This document shows, piece after piece, positions 1 to 7,978 of a stretch of DNA of 64,000 nucleotides (position 1 is the first letter of the stretch; each line of letters begins with the position of its first letter). Both the position numbers and the translations under genes were made by a program. Origin of the DNA: CAYRJD01 sp965247395 (GTDB taxonomy: Bacteria; Actinomycetota; Acidimicrobiia; Acidimicrobiales; Poriferisodalaceae); assembly GCA_965247395.1 (NCBI GenBank), contig OZ252012.1, forward strand, positions 620,001-684,000, given 5' to 3'. The notes under the pieces were generated by a model. It saw only the letters and a program-made list of their open reading frames with translations, had not been told where the DNA came from and did not search any database.

Positions 1-945
1 TTCCACCAGCTTGTGAAAGTAGGCCAGGCCCTCGTCACGAAGCGGATCAAGTTCGTTCACTGAGATGACGTGCGGTGGCAGACCGGTCAGGTCGTCGGTG
101 GTTGCATGCAGCGGCCAGGCCAGAGGATCATTGTCGTTCACGCCAGTTGGGTCGTATGCCCGTGCCAGTGTCGCCATCTGGTTGCACTCAAGGAAGTAGC
201 CGTTGTTTTCGGTCAATGAGGGCAGCCAAGCCGGAGGATCACCGTAAGCGTTGCTGATGTATGGGCACTGGGCGTAGGCACCATCGATCATGTTGATCTT
301 GCCGTCGCGCTTGGCCTTTAGCGTCGTCGCCAGCGTGAGGTTGCCGCCACCCGACTCACCAGACACCACCAATCCAGAGATACCCAGATCGTCTTTGTTG
401 TTGTACACCCATTCCAAGGCTGATGCGCAGTCGTTCAGCCCTGCTGGAAACGGATGCGGCCCCATCGCTCCCCCACCGTTGCGGAATTCGACTCCGATTG
501 CGACGGTATGTAGCGCAGCTAGCTCATCACGCCAGCGCTTGTAACCGGCGCCCGCTGCGGTGAGGACAACCATCCCTCCGCCATGCAGGTGAAGAATGCC
601 TGGCAGTGGATCTTGAGTGTTGGTTGGGCGATGAATGTAGAGCTTGATGTCGTTGCCGTCTATGCCTTTGATGACTTCGGTGCGAGATTCAACGTTTGGA
701 ACAGGATCGAGACCAGAGAACACGACGTCGAACATCATTTCGTAGCCATCTTCAGCTGCATTCAAGAACTCCAGCATCTCGTCCATTGGAGAATCGGGCG
801 TCAGCGGAATCGGCGGCTGTTCACCAGCTAGCCCAAGAGGCTCAAGTGCGGCGACCATGCGCTGGTCGGCGCGTGGGTCGGTTGCCAAGGTACTGTCTGG
901 ATTACCAAGTCGCCCTGGCAAATTGACGGTTGTTGTGGTGCTCAT
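1..945 (-). CDS. alpha/beta hydrolase (HSL-type esterase), C-terminus cut by window edge
   Basis: Reading from ATG at 945 leftwards gives 315 codons without a stop, running off the window. An HGGG oxyanion motif lies at about residues 121-124 and the nucleophile motif GESGG at about 196-200 (Ser198). The NELDPLRDEG stretch near the window edge fits the catalytic Asp region. This layout is that of hormone-sensitive-lipase-like carboxylesterases, which hydrolyse short-chain esters in the cytoplasm. A purine-rich AAGGGGA lies about 6 bases before the ATG and supports the start. The catalytic His lies outside the window. The substrate cannot be told from sequence. Confidence 0.85.
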   Translation of the reverse strand, partial: MSTTTTVNLPGRLGNPDSTLATDPRADQRMVAALEPLGLAGEQPPIPLTPDSPMDEMLEFLNAAEDGYEMMFDVVFSGLDPVPNVESRTEVIKGIDGNDIKLYIHRPTNTQDPLPGILHLHGGGMVVLTAAGAGYKRWRDELAALHTVAIGVEFRNGGGAMGPHPFPAGLNDCASALEWVYNNKDDLGISGLVVSGESGGGNLTLATTLKAKRDGKINMIDGAYAQCPYISNAYGDPPAWLPSLTENNGYFLECNQMATLARAYDPTGVNDNDPLAWPLHATTDDLTGLPPHVISVNELDPLRDEGLAYFHKLVE

Positions 946-1001
946 TGAAATTCCCCTTATCGAGCCGCTGGTTGCCCGTTCGGTGCCAGCGTTTTGTAAG
1001 A

Positions 1002-2033
1002 CTAGATATTAGTCGCAGGATTTAACTGAGCTAATTCGACTGCGGTAGGAGGATCAGCACCTGGGCGTGAGCATGTAATCGCCGATGCCAGCACAGCACG
1101 TTCGGTGATCTGACGCCATTGAGTGGGAGTCACTCGCCCAAGTGAGGTTGAGCCGTCTGGCTGGGCGAGGCCGCCTCCCTGAGCCAGCCCACCAGTCGCA
1201 TTGAGTTCACTTGGGTGCCTGAGCTCATGAAGCGACGCAAGGACGGTTCCTACAAAGGTGTCTCCGGCGCCGACTGTGTCTGGGTTTTCAACCGTCTCTT
1301 GCGTCAGCGCCTCCTGTAACTCATCAAGGGGTTTGCCGGGCACCGTTATTGATTCATCACCGATTGACACAACACTCGACGTGTAGCAAGTCGCACCGCT
1401 TGCGCCGTAGGTGACAAATACCACCTCAGCTAGGCCGGATAGCAACTCGGCAGCGCAAGCGCTTGGTTCTCTGCCAGGCCAAATCCAGTCCAGATCTTCG
1501 TCTGAAGCTCGGTAGATGTGCGCACATTTCAACCAACGTTGATGGAAATGATCCCAACGCTCACGATCATCAATTATCTGCGGGCGAATATTAGGATCTA
1601 GCGAGATAAGCCCTGTGTGCTGTTCTGCCAGTTTTGCGAGCGCTTCGGCGGTGCGGCCACGGAATAAACCAAGCGTGCCGCCATGCATTATGTGCGGACC
1701 GCTGGCAGTTGTGCCATCAAGAGCCTGAAGGTCCGCTTTTGTTAGCTGGGTGTCAGCGGTGTTTGTGCCTTCGAAGTGGAACACCAGCTTGGGTGTGTGT
1801 TCAACAATCGTTCGTGCGGTTGGCTCTGGCCCACGTTCACAGGCGCTTAGGTCGACCCCGTTCTCGGTTAGGTAACTCCATATCAATTCGCCGTATTCAT
1901 CGGTGGATACACGCCCAACGAAGGCGCTCGGAACACCAAGGCGAGCAGCCGCAACTGCAACGTTTAAAGGCCCACCTCCCGGCACCGGTTGCGGCAACAT
2001 GTCGACCAACGCTTCACCACAACTAACGATCAC
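1002..2033 (-). CDS. PfkB-family carbohydrate kinase (fructokinase-like)
   Basis: This 343-residue protein has the PfkB/ribokinase fold signatures. A glycine-rich N-terminal segment (GGGPLNVAVAAARLG, about residues 19-33) is followed by the C-terminal ATP/anion-hole signature DTVGAGDTF near residue 255, whose Asp is the catalytic base of the family. It would phosphorylate a sugar using ATP; fructose is the best guess from overall resemblance, but the substrate is not certain. The start is GTG at 2033. It lies downstream of nothing on its own strand and is divergent from the PhyH-type gene, with about 300 bases between them in which I see no other gene. Confidence 0.8.
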   Translation of the reverse strand: MIVSCGEALVDMLPQPVPGGGPLNVAVAAARLGVPSAFVGRVSTDEYGELIWSYLTENGVDLSACERGPEPTARTIVEHTPKLVFHFEGTNTADTQLTKADLQALDGTTASGPHIMHGGTLGLFRGRTAEALAKLAEQHTGLISLDPNIRPQIIDDRERWDHFHQRWLKCAHIYRASDEDLDWIWPGREPSACAAELLSGLAEVVFVTYGASGATCYTSSVVSIGDESITVPGKPLDELQEALTQETVENPDTVGAGDTFVGTVLASLHELRHPSELNATGGLAQGGGLAQPDGSTSLGRVTPTQWRQITERAVLASAITCSRPGADPPTAVELAQLNPATNI

Positions 2034-2332
2034 GTCAACTTGCCCAATAATGAAAGCAACAAATCAGGCCCCGTTTGTAGCTCGCCAGAAACGGCTGCGG
2101 TCACTCGCTCTAACCACCATTCGGTGCGTAGGCGACCGGAATTGAATCAACGGTTGAGGTCGCCACAGTGGGAATTTCCTTGTTATTGACGGCACGGGAT
2201 GGCTGTTGAAATGGGGCTGTTGATGCATGTGTTTAGCGCTGGCCTGATCATAAATCACCAAGCGCACTGGCCGACAGGTGCTGAAGCAATCAAGTGCGGA
2301 AGTAGTTGAAGGCTTAGTATTTGCTCGCAACT

Positions 2333-3220
2333 ATGAAGTTGTTACAGACGCTTGATGTCGCACGCTTCGTGAGCGATGGATACCTCCGTTTTGACGGCAT
2401 CGTTCCCCCACAGATCAATGCCGCCGCTATTGAGCACCTTGAACAACTAGCTGCTCGTGATAAGGGCACACCGATGCTCGGCATCCCTGCCAGTGGTTCG
2501 CCGCTACACGAAATCTTCCCCGACGGTGGAGGTCTTCGCCAGGTGCTCGAGGTTCCTGAAGTAGCAGGCACAATCCATTCGCTCTTGGGAGACGGGGCGA
2601 TATTTGATCATTTCGCGATACACCACAATCCGGCTGAGAGCACCCGCTGGCAGCACCTGCACTGCGATGCGGTGATCGATTCAAACAACCCCGCCTTTGA
2701 CATCCAGGTTTTCTATATCCCTCACGAAGTCTCTCCGGGCTCCGGCGGGACACGATTCGTGCCAGGCACTCACATACGCAGAGTCCACGAAACCAGCATC
2801 GCTCGCTACCAGCACATCAGCGGCGAAGAGTTCTTCACGGGTAAAGCCGGGACTGTCTTTATCGCTCACCACGGCCTTTGGCACGCTGGCCAAGCCAATC
2901 CGTCAGACACAGATCGTTGGATGGCTAAGTTCCGCCTCAATCCCACACAACCTCAGGTTCGGCAATGGGATGACAGCGATTACGACGCAGTTACGCCACC
3001 TGCGACCGACCATGTCTTTGCAACCACAGAGCCGGGTGAAACCGTCGCAAACGTGCTTCGGCGACGCCAGCCATGGTCGTTCTCTGGCGATTTCTTGCTC
3101 GACCTCATGGAGAAAACTCGACTCTGGCGATACCTCAGCGGCGATCCACGCTTCGACGTTGACTGGTATCACACACGCATTGAGAACCGGGCAGAGCTAT
3201 TCAAAGAGCAAGCCATCTGA
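2333..3220 (+). CDS. phytanoyl-CoA dioxygenase (PhyH) family protein
   Basis: A 295-residue Fe(II)/2-oxoglutarate dioxygenase of the PhyH family. The facial-triad HxD is seen in HLHCDAV near residue 110 and the distal His in HHGLWHAGQ near residue 183, followed by a downstream Arg (DRWMAKFR) suited to binding 2-oxoglutarate. I prefer ATG 2333 over TTG 2321. There is no good Shine-Dalgarno site, but TAGTAT at 2315-2320 could be a -10 box for a nearly leaderless message. The next gene starts one base after its stop, so the two are probably co-transcribed. The substrate is unknown. Confidence 0.8.
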   Translation: MKLLQTLDVARFVSDGYLRFDGIVPPQINAAAIEHLEQLAARDKGTPMLGIPASGSPLHEIFPDGGGLRQVLEVPEVAGTIHSLLGDGAIFDHFAIHHNPAESTRWQHLHCDAVIDSNNPAFDIQVFYIPHEVSPGSGGTRFVPGTHIRRVHETSIARYQHISGEEFFTGKAGTVFIAHHGLWHAGQANPSDTDRWMAKFRLNPTQPQVRQWDDSDYDAVTPPATDHVFATTEPGETVANVLRRRQPWSFSGDFLLDLMEKTRLWRYLSGDPRFDVDWYHTRIENRAELFKEQAI

Positions 3221-3221
3221 C

Positions 3222-3617
3222 ATGGCGGAATTGCAGCAGGTACTCCAGCTTTATCTTGAAAACTCGGCTCTTGACTCAAAAGCGATTGCCTGGGCATTTC
3301 ATGACCCCACCGACGGAGCAGGCCCTGGCATACCCGACCCTGAACAAGTAACCCCAGAGCAGACGAGTTCAAACCCGACCACTTCGAACCTGACCACCAC
3401 ATATTCGGCTGCTGTCCGTAGGACAACCCCATATGAAAAGGCGCCTTACCGAACCGGTGTGGATGCCTTGCGCGACGGTTGGCGATTACTTCAGATGACG
3501 CAACTCATTCCACATGCGACCGGAGCAGAACATTCGGTGTCGTTCCTGTCTTATGAATTCGTCTTCGAGAGGGTCGTTGACGCTTCTGATGGTGTCGGAG
3601 GGGGCAGGCGCACCTAG
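3222..3617 (+). CDS. conserved hypothetical protein, 131 aa, co-transcribed with the PhyH gene
   Basis: The ATG follows the PhyH stop by one base, indicating translational coupling. The product has an N-terminal helix, a Pro/Thr/Ser-rich linker (about residues 30-65) and a compact C-terminal part (about residues 72-122) that looks folded, with an aromatic-rich SFLSYEFVFERVV strand. I do not recognise the family. Its last codons (DGVGGG...) lie in the 16-base repeat that matches the tRNA-Leu 3' end, so the natural C-terminus may have been altered by island insertion. Without the island the frame would stop inside the tRNA gene. Confidence 0.65.
   Translation: MAELQQVLQLYLENSALDSKAIAWAFHDPTDGAGPGIPDPEQVTPEQTSSNPTTSNLTTTYSAAVRRTTPYEKAPYRTGVDALRDGWRLLQMTQLIPHATGAEHSVSFLSYEFVFERVVDASDGVGGGRRT
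3589..3604 (+). repeat. putative attL: 16 bp copy of tRNA-Leu 3' end
   Basis: ATGGTGTCGGAGGGGG is identical to 27945-27960, where it is the reverse complement of the tRNA 3' end including CCA. The similarity continues a few bases upstream (CTTCT in both copies) with a one-base gap. It overlaps the last codons of the upstream hypothetical gene. Confidence 0.55.
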
Positions 3618-3668
3618 TAATCGGGCTTATCTGAACGGGCGAGGCACGTCTGCTAGAACTGCCGCGCA

Positions 3669-4526
3669 ATGAATGAACAATCACAGCCACAGCAAACTCA
3701 ATGGGAACGGGTTCGTCTAGACAAGCCCGCTGACGGAGTTGCACGCATCACACTGGCTCGTCCTGAGCGTGCGAACGCACAGGATTATCTGATGCTGTCT
3801 GAGCTCAACGAAGCCTTTGACGTCGCTGCGAAAGACGTGGAATCCAAGGTCATCATCCTTGCGGCAGACGGCAAGCATTTCTCATCAGGTCATGACCTGA
3901 GCGGAGAAAAAATCGATATGGACGACTACCCCACCGTCGGCACTCAATGTCATTTTGACGCGCCCTGCGCTGAGGGATACATGGCACGCGAGGCGGAGAT
4001 GTATGTGGGACTGTGCTGGCGTTGGCGCAATATCGCAAAACCGACCATCGCTCAGGTGCAGGGCAAGGTGATTGCAGGCGGGTTGATGCTGGTTTGGCCG
4101 ATGGACTTGATTGTGTGCTCACAAGATGCGACTTTCAGCGATCCGGTCGTCGCATTTGGTGTGAACGGGATTGAGTACTTCACGCATCCGTTTGAGGTCG
4201 GCGCGAGGCTCGCTAAAGACATGCTCTTTACCGGCAGGGTGATCACTGCGCAAGAGGCTCTGCAAGCGGGAATGGTGAGCCGCGTCGTCGAGCGTGATGA
4301 GCTTGAAAGCGAAACGATCGCCTTAGCTGAGCACATCGCTAAGCGTCCGTCCTTTGGATTACAGCTTGCGAAGCAGTCTGTTAACAACACTCTTGATGCA
4401 ATGGGGATGTACACCGCGATTCAATCTGCATTCGGACTGCACCACGTGGCTCACAACCACAACCTGAACTTGTACGACCAGTTGGTGTGGCCTCCCGGGT
4501 TTGAAGTGATTCGCGACGAGGCTTGA
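3669..4526 (+). CDS. enoyl-CoA hydratase/isomerase (crotonase) family protein
   Basis: A 285-residue crotonase-fold protein. The first oxyanion-hole segment is KHFSSGHDLSG (about residues 67-77), and the second is in VIAGGLMLVWPMDLIV (about residues 132-147). A FSDPVVAFG segment follows, as in the family. Between the first two elements there is an insertion rich in acidic and aromatic residues, seen in some actinobacterial members. It would act on acyl-CoA thioesters, but hydratase versus isomerase cannot be decided. It lies just inside the putative island boundary, which is unusual cargo and weakens the left boundary call. Confidence 0.8.
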   Translation: MNEQSQPQQTQWERVRLDKPADGVARITLARPERANAQDYLMLSELNEAFDVAAKDVESKVIILAADGKHFSSGHDLSGEKIDMDDYPTVGTQCHFDAPCAEGYMAREAEMYVGLCWRWRNIAKPTIAQVQGKVIAGGLMLVWPMDLIVCSQDATFSDPVVAFGVNGIEYFTHPFEVGARLAKDMLFTGRVITAQEALQAGMVSRVVERDELESETIALAEHIAKRPSFGLQLAKQSVNNTLDAMGMYTAIQSAFGLHHVAHNHNLNLYDQLVWPPGFEVIRDEA

Positions 4527-4659
4527 TGCTCACCAACCTGCTGCCGCACGAGCTCGGCACCGCTTACCACGGCCACGGCTCCGGTCGGTACTTGGCACCA
4601 TCGGCCAAGCACTCCTCCGCCGACGAACTGCGGACCTAACCCTGCTGACGAGAACCCAC

Positions 4660-5127
4660 GTGCCTACCATTGACCCGGTGCTATCCGCCACCGGCAGCCC
4701 CGCCTTGGTTTCCGTCGGCTACCAGGAGCGAAATATTGACGAATTTGTTGAGCTGCTCGTCAACAACGATGTCGCCCTTCTCGTGGACGTACGGCTCAAC
4801 GCAATCTCACGCAAACGCGGCTTCTCAAAGACTGCGCTATCGAACGCACTGGCCGAAGCTGGTATCGGCTACCGCCATGAGAGAGAGCTAGGAAACCCGA
4901 AGGACAATCGAGAAGCCTTCCGGCAAGGGCACTCATCCGCCCGGAACCGGTACCTGAAACACCTTTCAAATGGGGCCTCTAGCATCTACGACGAGATCGT
5001 CACTCTGGCAAGCACAAGCCGCGTCGCCCTGCTGTGCTTCGAACGAAACCATGCTGAGTGCCACCGCTCCTGCATCATCGACAAAGCGCAGAAGCGAGAC
5101 CCGAGCCTCCGCGTCGTCAAGATCTGA
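4660..5127 (+). CDS. DUF488 family protein
   Basis: A 155-residue DUF488 protein. It has the N-terminal SVGYQERNIDEFVELL segment, the LVDVRLNAISRKRGFSK segment and the C-terminal FERNHAECHRSCI motif with clustered Cys/His residues, all typical of the family. The start is GTG 4660. The function of DUF488 is not established. It is followed after 7 bases by a second gene that appears to form a two-gene unit with it. Confidence 0.8.
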   Translation: MPTIDPVLSATGSPALVSVGYQERNIDEFVELLVNNDVALLVDVRLNAISRKRGFSKTALSNALAEAGIGYRHERELGNPKDNREAFRQGHSSARNRYLKHLSNGASSIYDEIVTLASTSRVALLCFERNHAECHRSCIIDKAQKRDPSLRVVKI

Positions 5128-5134
5128 GCCGAGG

Positions 5135-5962
5135 GTGAGTACCCAACAAGAACTACGGGTAATGATCCTCGTCAAAGCCGCCCCCGTCTTGACGTCCCAC
5201 CTTGAAGAGTCGATGTGTGTTGCAGCGATGACACTCGACGACAATCCTCGCTGGATCCGTCTCCACCCAGTGCCGTTCCGCGACCTCGGGGACGACTCGA
5301 AGTTCCGCAAGTATCAGGAAGTCACCGTCCAGGTCATTCGTCCGCGGTCCGATCGTCGACCGGAATCATGGACACCAATCTCGGGGTCAATCCAACTCGG
5401 CGAGATCATCGGCACTGATCACGGCTGGTCGACTCGGAAGGAACGAGTCGCTCAGCTCGGTGAACGGACCATGTGCGACCTCATTAAGGCCAACCGGTCG
5501 GGCTCAGGCCCAGACACACCATCGCTCGCGGTCGTTCGAACGGCAGGGTCACCCGAGCTCCTCATCGACGAACGTGATACCGAGCAGCTCAACAAATGGC
5601 GGAAGCGGTCTGAAGCTATGGCCGCGCAACCCTCGCTCTTCGATGGTCCAAGTACTGCAAAGCCTGCCTTTGAGGTCATCCCGTGGCGTTTTCGCTACAA
5701 GTACCGGTGCCTCGCTCCTGACTGCAAGGCCGGACACAAACAGACCATCGTGGACTGGGAGGCGGATGCGCTTTACCGGAACGTCCGCAATAAGCCGAAC
5801 TGGCAAAACCTCATGCGACAGAAGTTCATCAACGAACTGTGGGCGCCGGATCGAGACACGGTCCTCTTCGTCGGAAACATGGAGCAACGCCCCTGGAACT
5901 TCCTCATCCTCGGCGTCTTCTGGCCACCGAACCAAGGGATCCAGCAAACGCTGCCCGGCTGA
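5135..5962 (+). CDS. conserved protein with Cys/His motif, partner of DUF488
   Basis: The product is 275 residues from GTG 5135; ATG 5162 is an alternative. The N-terminus forms a hydrophobic strand (RVMILVKAAP) followed by a segment that looks like a small beta-barrel (RWIRLHPVPFRDL...). Near residues 190-205 there is a likely metal-binding motif CLAPDCKAGH followed by DWE. A C-terminal DTVLFVGNMEQRPWNFLILGVFWPP segment looks conserved. I do not recognise a named family. The tight spacing after DUF488 suggests joint function. The compact Cys/His motif and basic patches would suit nucleic-acid binding, but this is a guess. Confidence 0.65.
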   Translation: MSTQQELRVMILVKAAPVLTSHLEESMCVAAMTLDDNPRWIRLHPVPFRDLGDDSKFRKYQEVTVQVIRPRSDRRPESWTPISGSIQLGEIIGTDHGWSTRKERVAQLGERTMCDLIKANRSGSGPDTPSLAVVRTAGSPELLIDERDTEQLNKWRKRSEAMAAQPSLFDGPSTAKPAFEVIPWRFRYKYRCLAPDCKAGHKQTIVDWEADALYRNVRNKPNWQNLMRQKFINELWAPDRDTVLFVGNMEQRPWNFLILGVFWPPNQGIQQTLPG

Positions 5963-5992
5963 TCAAATCAAGCGAGCCGCGCGTACCCAGCG

Positions 5993-6172
5993 CTAGGTCA
6001 GGTCGACGACCGTGGTCGCAGCTGCTCCTGATTTCACCGACTCAGCGGCCGAGCGCGCATCCGCCTTGTTAACGTACATCTCGCTACTGGCCAGCACGTT
6101 TCCGTTACTGGCGACAATGCGCCAGTAGTACGGCTGAGTGGTGCTGTTGCCCTTGCGAATCTCGAACTTCAT
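5993..6172 (-). CDS. YegP-like DUF1508 protein
   Basis: A 59-residue single DUF1508 repeat: KFEIRKGNSTTQPYYWRIVA, then NGNVLASSEMYVNKADA, then a C-terminal helix. This matches the short beta-alpha unit of YegP-type proteins, which are usually one to three repeats of this length. I chose ATG 6172, because AGAAAAGAAG upstream can act as ribosome binding site and the family begins with M-x-F-E-I; the ORF extends a further 7 codons upstream. The function is unknown. It is convergent with the preceding gene. Confidence 0.75.
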   Translation of the reverse strand: MKFEIRKGNSTTQPYYWRIVASNGNVLASSEMYVNKADARSAAESVKSGAAATTVVDLT

Positions 6173-6373
6173 TTTAATCGCTTCTTTTCTCATGACCCGT
6201 CCATATTGCGGGATGGCTGTTGTGAATCACCAGCGCTCACGCCTGGTCTAATTCGGGCACTCGCCTGGGTGATCCGCAGCAGCCTAAGCCACAGAACGGT
6301 CAGAGTGATGGAGATCAAAGGTGCGCTTCACACACAGGCTCTAGCATCGTGGGTCATAGGGAACTTCGCCTCC

Positions 6374-6463
6374 TACGGTCGGGTCAGCACCAGCACCGAG
6401 GACCAACAGAACCCGACATCCTCACGGAACTGGCAGCTCGCTCGCTGCAGCCAGTTCATCGAC
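6374..6463 (+). pseudogene. fragment of serine recombinase N-terminus
   Basis: A 30-codon stretch reads SYGRVSTSTEDQQNPTSSRN, then WQLARCSQFID. This matches the catalytic N-terminus of large serine recombinases (Y-x-R-V-S-T-x-x-Q with the active Ser). There is no start, no remaining catalytic core and no DNA-binding part, so it is a relic. The rest of the 6194-6480 gap shows nothing else that I recognise. It is the only trace of a recombinase in the island. Confidence 0.55.
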
Positions 6464-6479
6464 ACCTTGCGCTCGGCGT

Positions 6480-7169
6480 TTAGGCGAGCGCTGCCGCGAC
6501 CGTTGCCTGTGCGTGAATAGAGGCGGTTAGAAAGTAAGGGACGTTCAGGTCGTCGGCTGTGACGAGCAGCTCGATCTCTGTACAGCCAGCAATCACCCCG
6601 CTGGCCCCTTCGCTGACGAGTTCGTCGATGACTTTGAGGTACGCGTCCTTCGATTCTGGGCGAAAGACGCCCTGCACTAGCTCGTCGTAAATGACGTCGT
6701 GCACGATGGTGCGGTTGGGCTCGTCAGGCACGAGGACAGTGAGGCCGTGGTCTTCGAGACGTTTCCGGTAGAAGTCTTGCTCCATCGTGTAGCGAGTTCC
6801 GAGAAATGCGACCGTTGTGAGATCCGCCTCGAGCACGGCTGTAGCTGTTGTGTCCGCGAGGTGGAGGAACGGCACGGTGATCGCGTCTTCGATTGCGGGT
6901 GCCACGACATGCATGGTGTTCGTGCAAAGGACGATCAAGTCAGCACTGGCATCTTCGAGACACCGAGTGTCCTGGGCCAAGAGTTGACCCGCCGTATTCC
7001 ACTCGCCACCAGATTGCAGCGCTCCGATCGCGGCGAAGTTGTAGCTCCGAATAAGTAGATCGGCCGAGGCCGTTCCTCCGAGCTCACGGCGGACACCTTC
7101 ATTGATGATGCGCTCGTACTCGATCGAGCTCTCCCAGCTCATTCCCCCGAAAAGGCCAATAGTTTTCAC
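6480..7169 (-). CDS. aspartate/glutamate racemase family protein
   Basis: A 229-residue amino-acid racemase of the Asp/Glu/hydantoin family. It starts with the phosphate/carboxylate-binding GLFGGMSWESSIEYE. The two catalytic cysteines lie in CTNTMH (about residue 82) and in GCTEIELL (about residue 195). These cofactor-independent enzymes interconvert L- and D-acidic amino acids. Length and motif spacing are normal, so it appears intact. It stands alone, divergent from the small gene at 7278. Confidence 0.85.
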   Translation of the reverse strand: MKTIGLFGGMSWESSIEYERIINEGVRRELGGTASADLLIRSYNFAAIGALQSGGEWNTAGQLLAQDTRCLEDASADLIVLCTNTMHVVAPAIEDAITVPFLHLADTTATAVLEADLTTVAFLGTRYTMEQDFYRKRLEDHGLTVLVPDEPNRTIVHDVIYDELVQGVFRPESKDAYLKVIDELVSEGASGVIAGCTEIELLVTADDLNVPYFLTASIHAQATVAAALA

Positions 7170-7277
7170 CGTTCGTCTCTCCTTTTAAGTGCAGACTCTA
7201 AGAGCCCAAGAATGGTGGCTGACGCAACACCGTTGCGTTCGTACACTGGCCGCACGTCTTAAACGAAATGAGACCTC

Positions 7278-7466
7278 ATGACCGCAGAAACGAAACGAAC
7301 TCGGACCGCACGGATCAAAGTGCACACAACCTCCGACGATCGAACGAGTTTCACACTCAACGCTGACGCCCGCACGGCGTGGGAAGCCATCAACGAGCGC
7401 CCACCCCGAGATCTACCTGGTCTGCGCTCATTGATGGATCGGCCCTCGCCATTCGTTGACGGGTGA
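7278..7466 (+). CDS. small hypothetical protein, 62 aa
   Basis: A short basic, Thr/Arg-rich N-terminus (KRTRTARIKVHTTSDDRTSF) precedes an acidic helix and a Pro-rich tail. The reading frame is open with an ATG and ends 12 bases before the cupin gene, so the two could form an operon. I do not recognise a family, and it could be a chance ORF. Confidence 0.35.
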   Translation: MTAETKRTRTARIKVHTTSDDRTSFTLNADARTAWEAINERPPRDLPGLRSLMDRPSPFVDG

Positions 7467-7478
7467 AACCCAACTACG

Positions 7479-7799
7479 GTGCGTGTAGTGAGAGTCGTCC
7501 GAGCCTCAGAATTCGTTGGCCAGCAAGCATGGGATTCTGATCATCTGGCGACAATCGACGGCGCGACCGTGCGGCTCCACTGGACAGATGAGCCCTACGT
7601 ATGGCATGTCAACGACGGCGAAGAGATCTTCGCAGTCCTCGACGGGGCGTTCGACATGCACGTTCGTGATGATGGAGTCGAAACGGTGCACAGATTGGAA
7701 GTCGGCGACGTCATGTACGCCGGTGTGGGCACCGAACACGTTGCCCATCCGATCGGCCCGAGTCGCGTGCTGGTCGTTGAGCGCGCTGGCTCAATTTAA
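7479..7799 (+). CDS. cupin-domain protein
   Basis: A 106-residue single-domain cupin. The metal-site motif 1 region (YVWHVNDGEEIFAVLDG) is degenerate: one His and two Glu/Asp residues are in place but the usual second His is missing. Motif 2 is VGDVMYAGVGTEHVAHP with one clear His. The start is GTG 7479, with GTG 7488 as an alternative. The biochemical role is unknown. It follows a small ORF closely and is convergent with the defence cassette. Confidence 0.7.
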   Translation: MRVVRVVRASEFVGQQAWDSDHLATIDGATVRLHWTDEPYVWHVNDGEEIFAVLDGAFDMHVRDDGVETVHRLEVGDVMYAGVGTEHVAHPIGPSRVLVVERAGSI

Positions 7800-7978
7800 A
7801 CCAACCAGATTGCTACGGGCGAACTAGGGCCACTTGCTGTGGTCCGGCTGGGTCTACGTCGTGCCGGTCTGGCGCGAGTGGACTGGCGAGGCGTTCTACC
7901 TCGTCGGCTGAGAGCGATCCCGATGGGCGTAGTAGTACCAAAACGATGAGATTGGAAGCGGCCTGAGAATGTGAGACG

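Noticed and set aside
2697..3617. 306-codon frame overlapping the PhyH gene
   Set aside because: Only its last 131 codons, from ATG 3222, are credible. The first part is an out-of-frame shadow of PhyH.
4526..4639. 37-codon ORF starting at the stop of the enoyl-CoA hydratase gene
   Set aside because: Very short, no recognisable motif and no convincing ribosome binding site. Left out as a gene.
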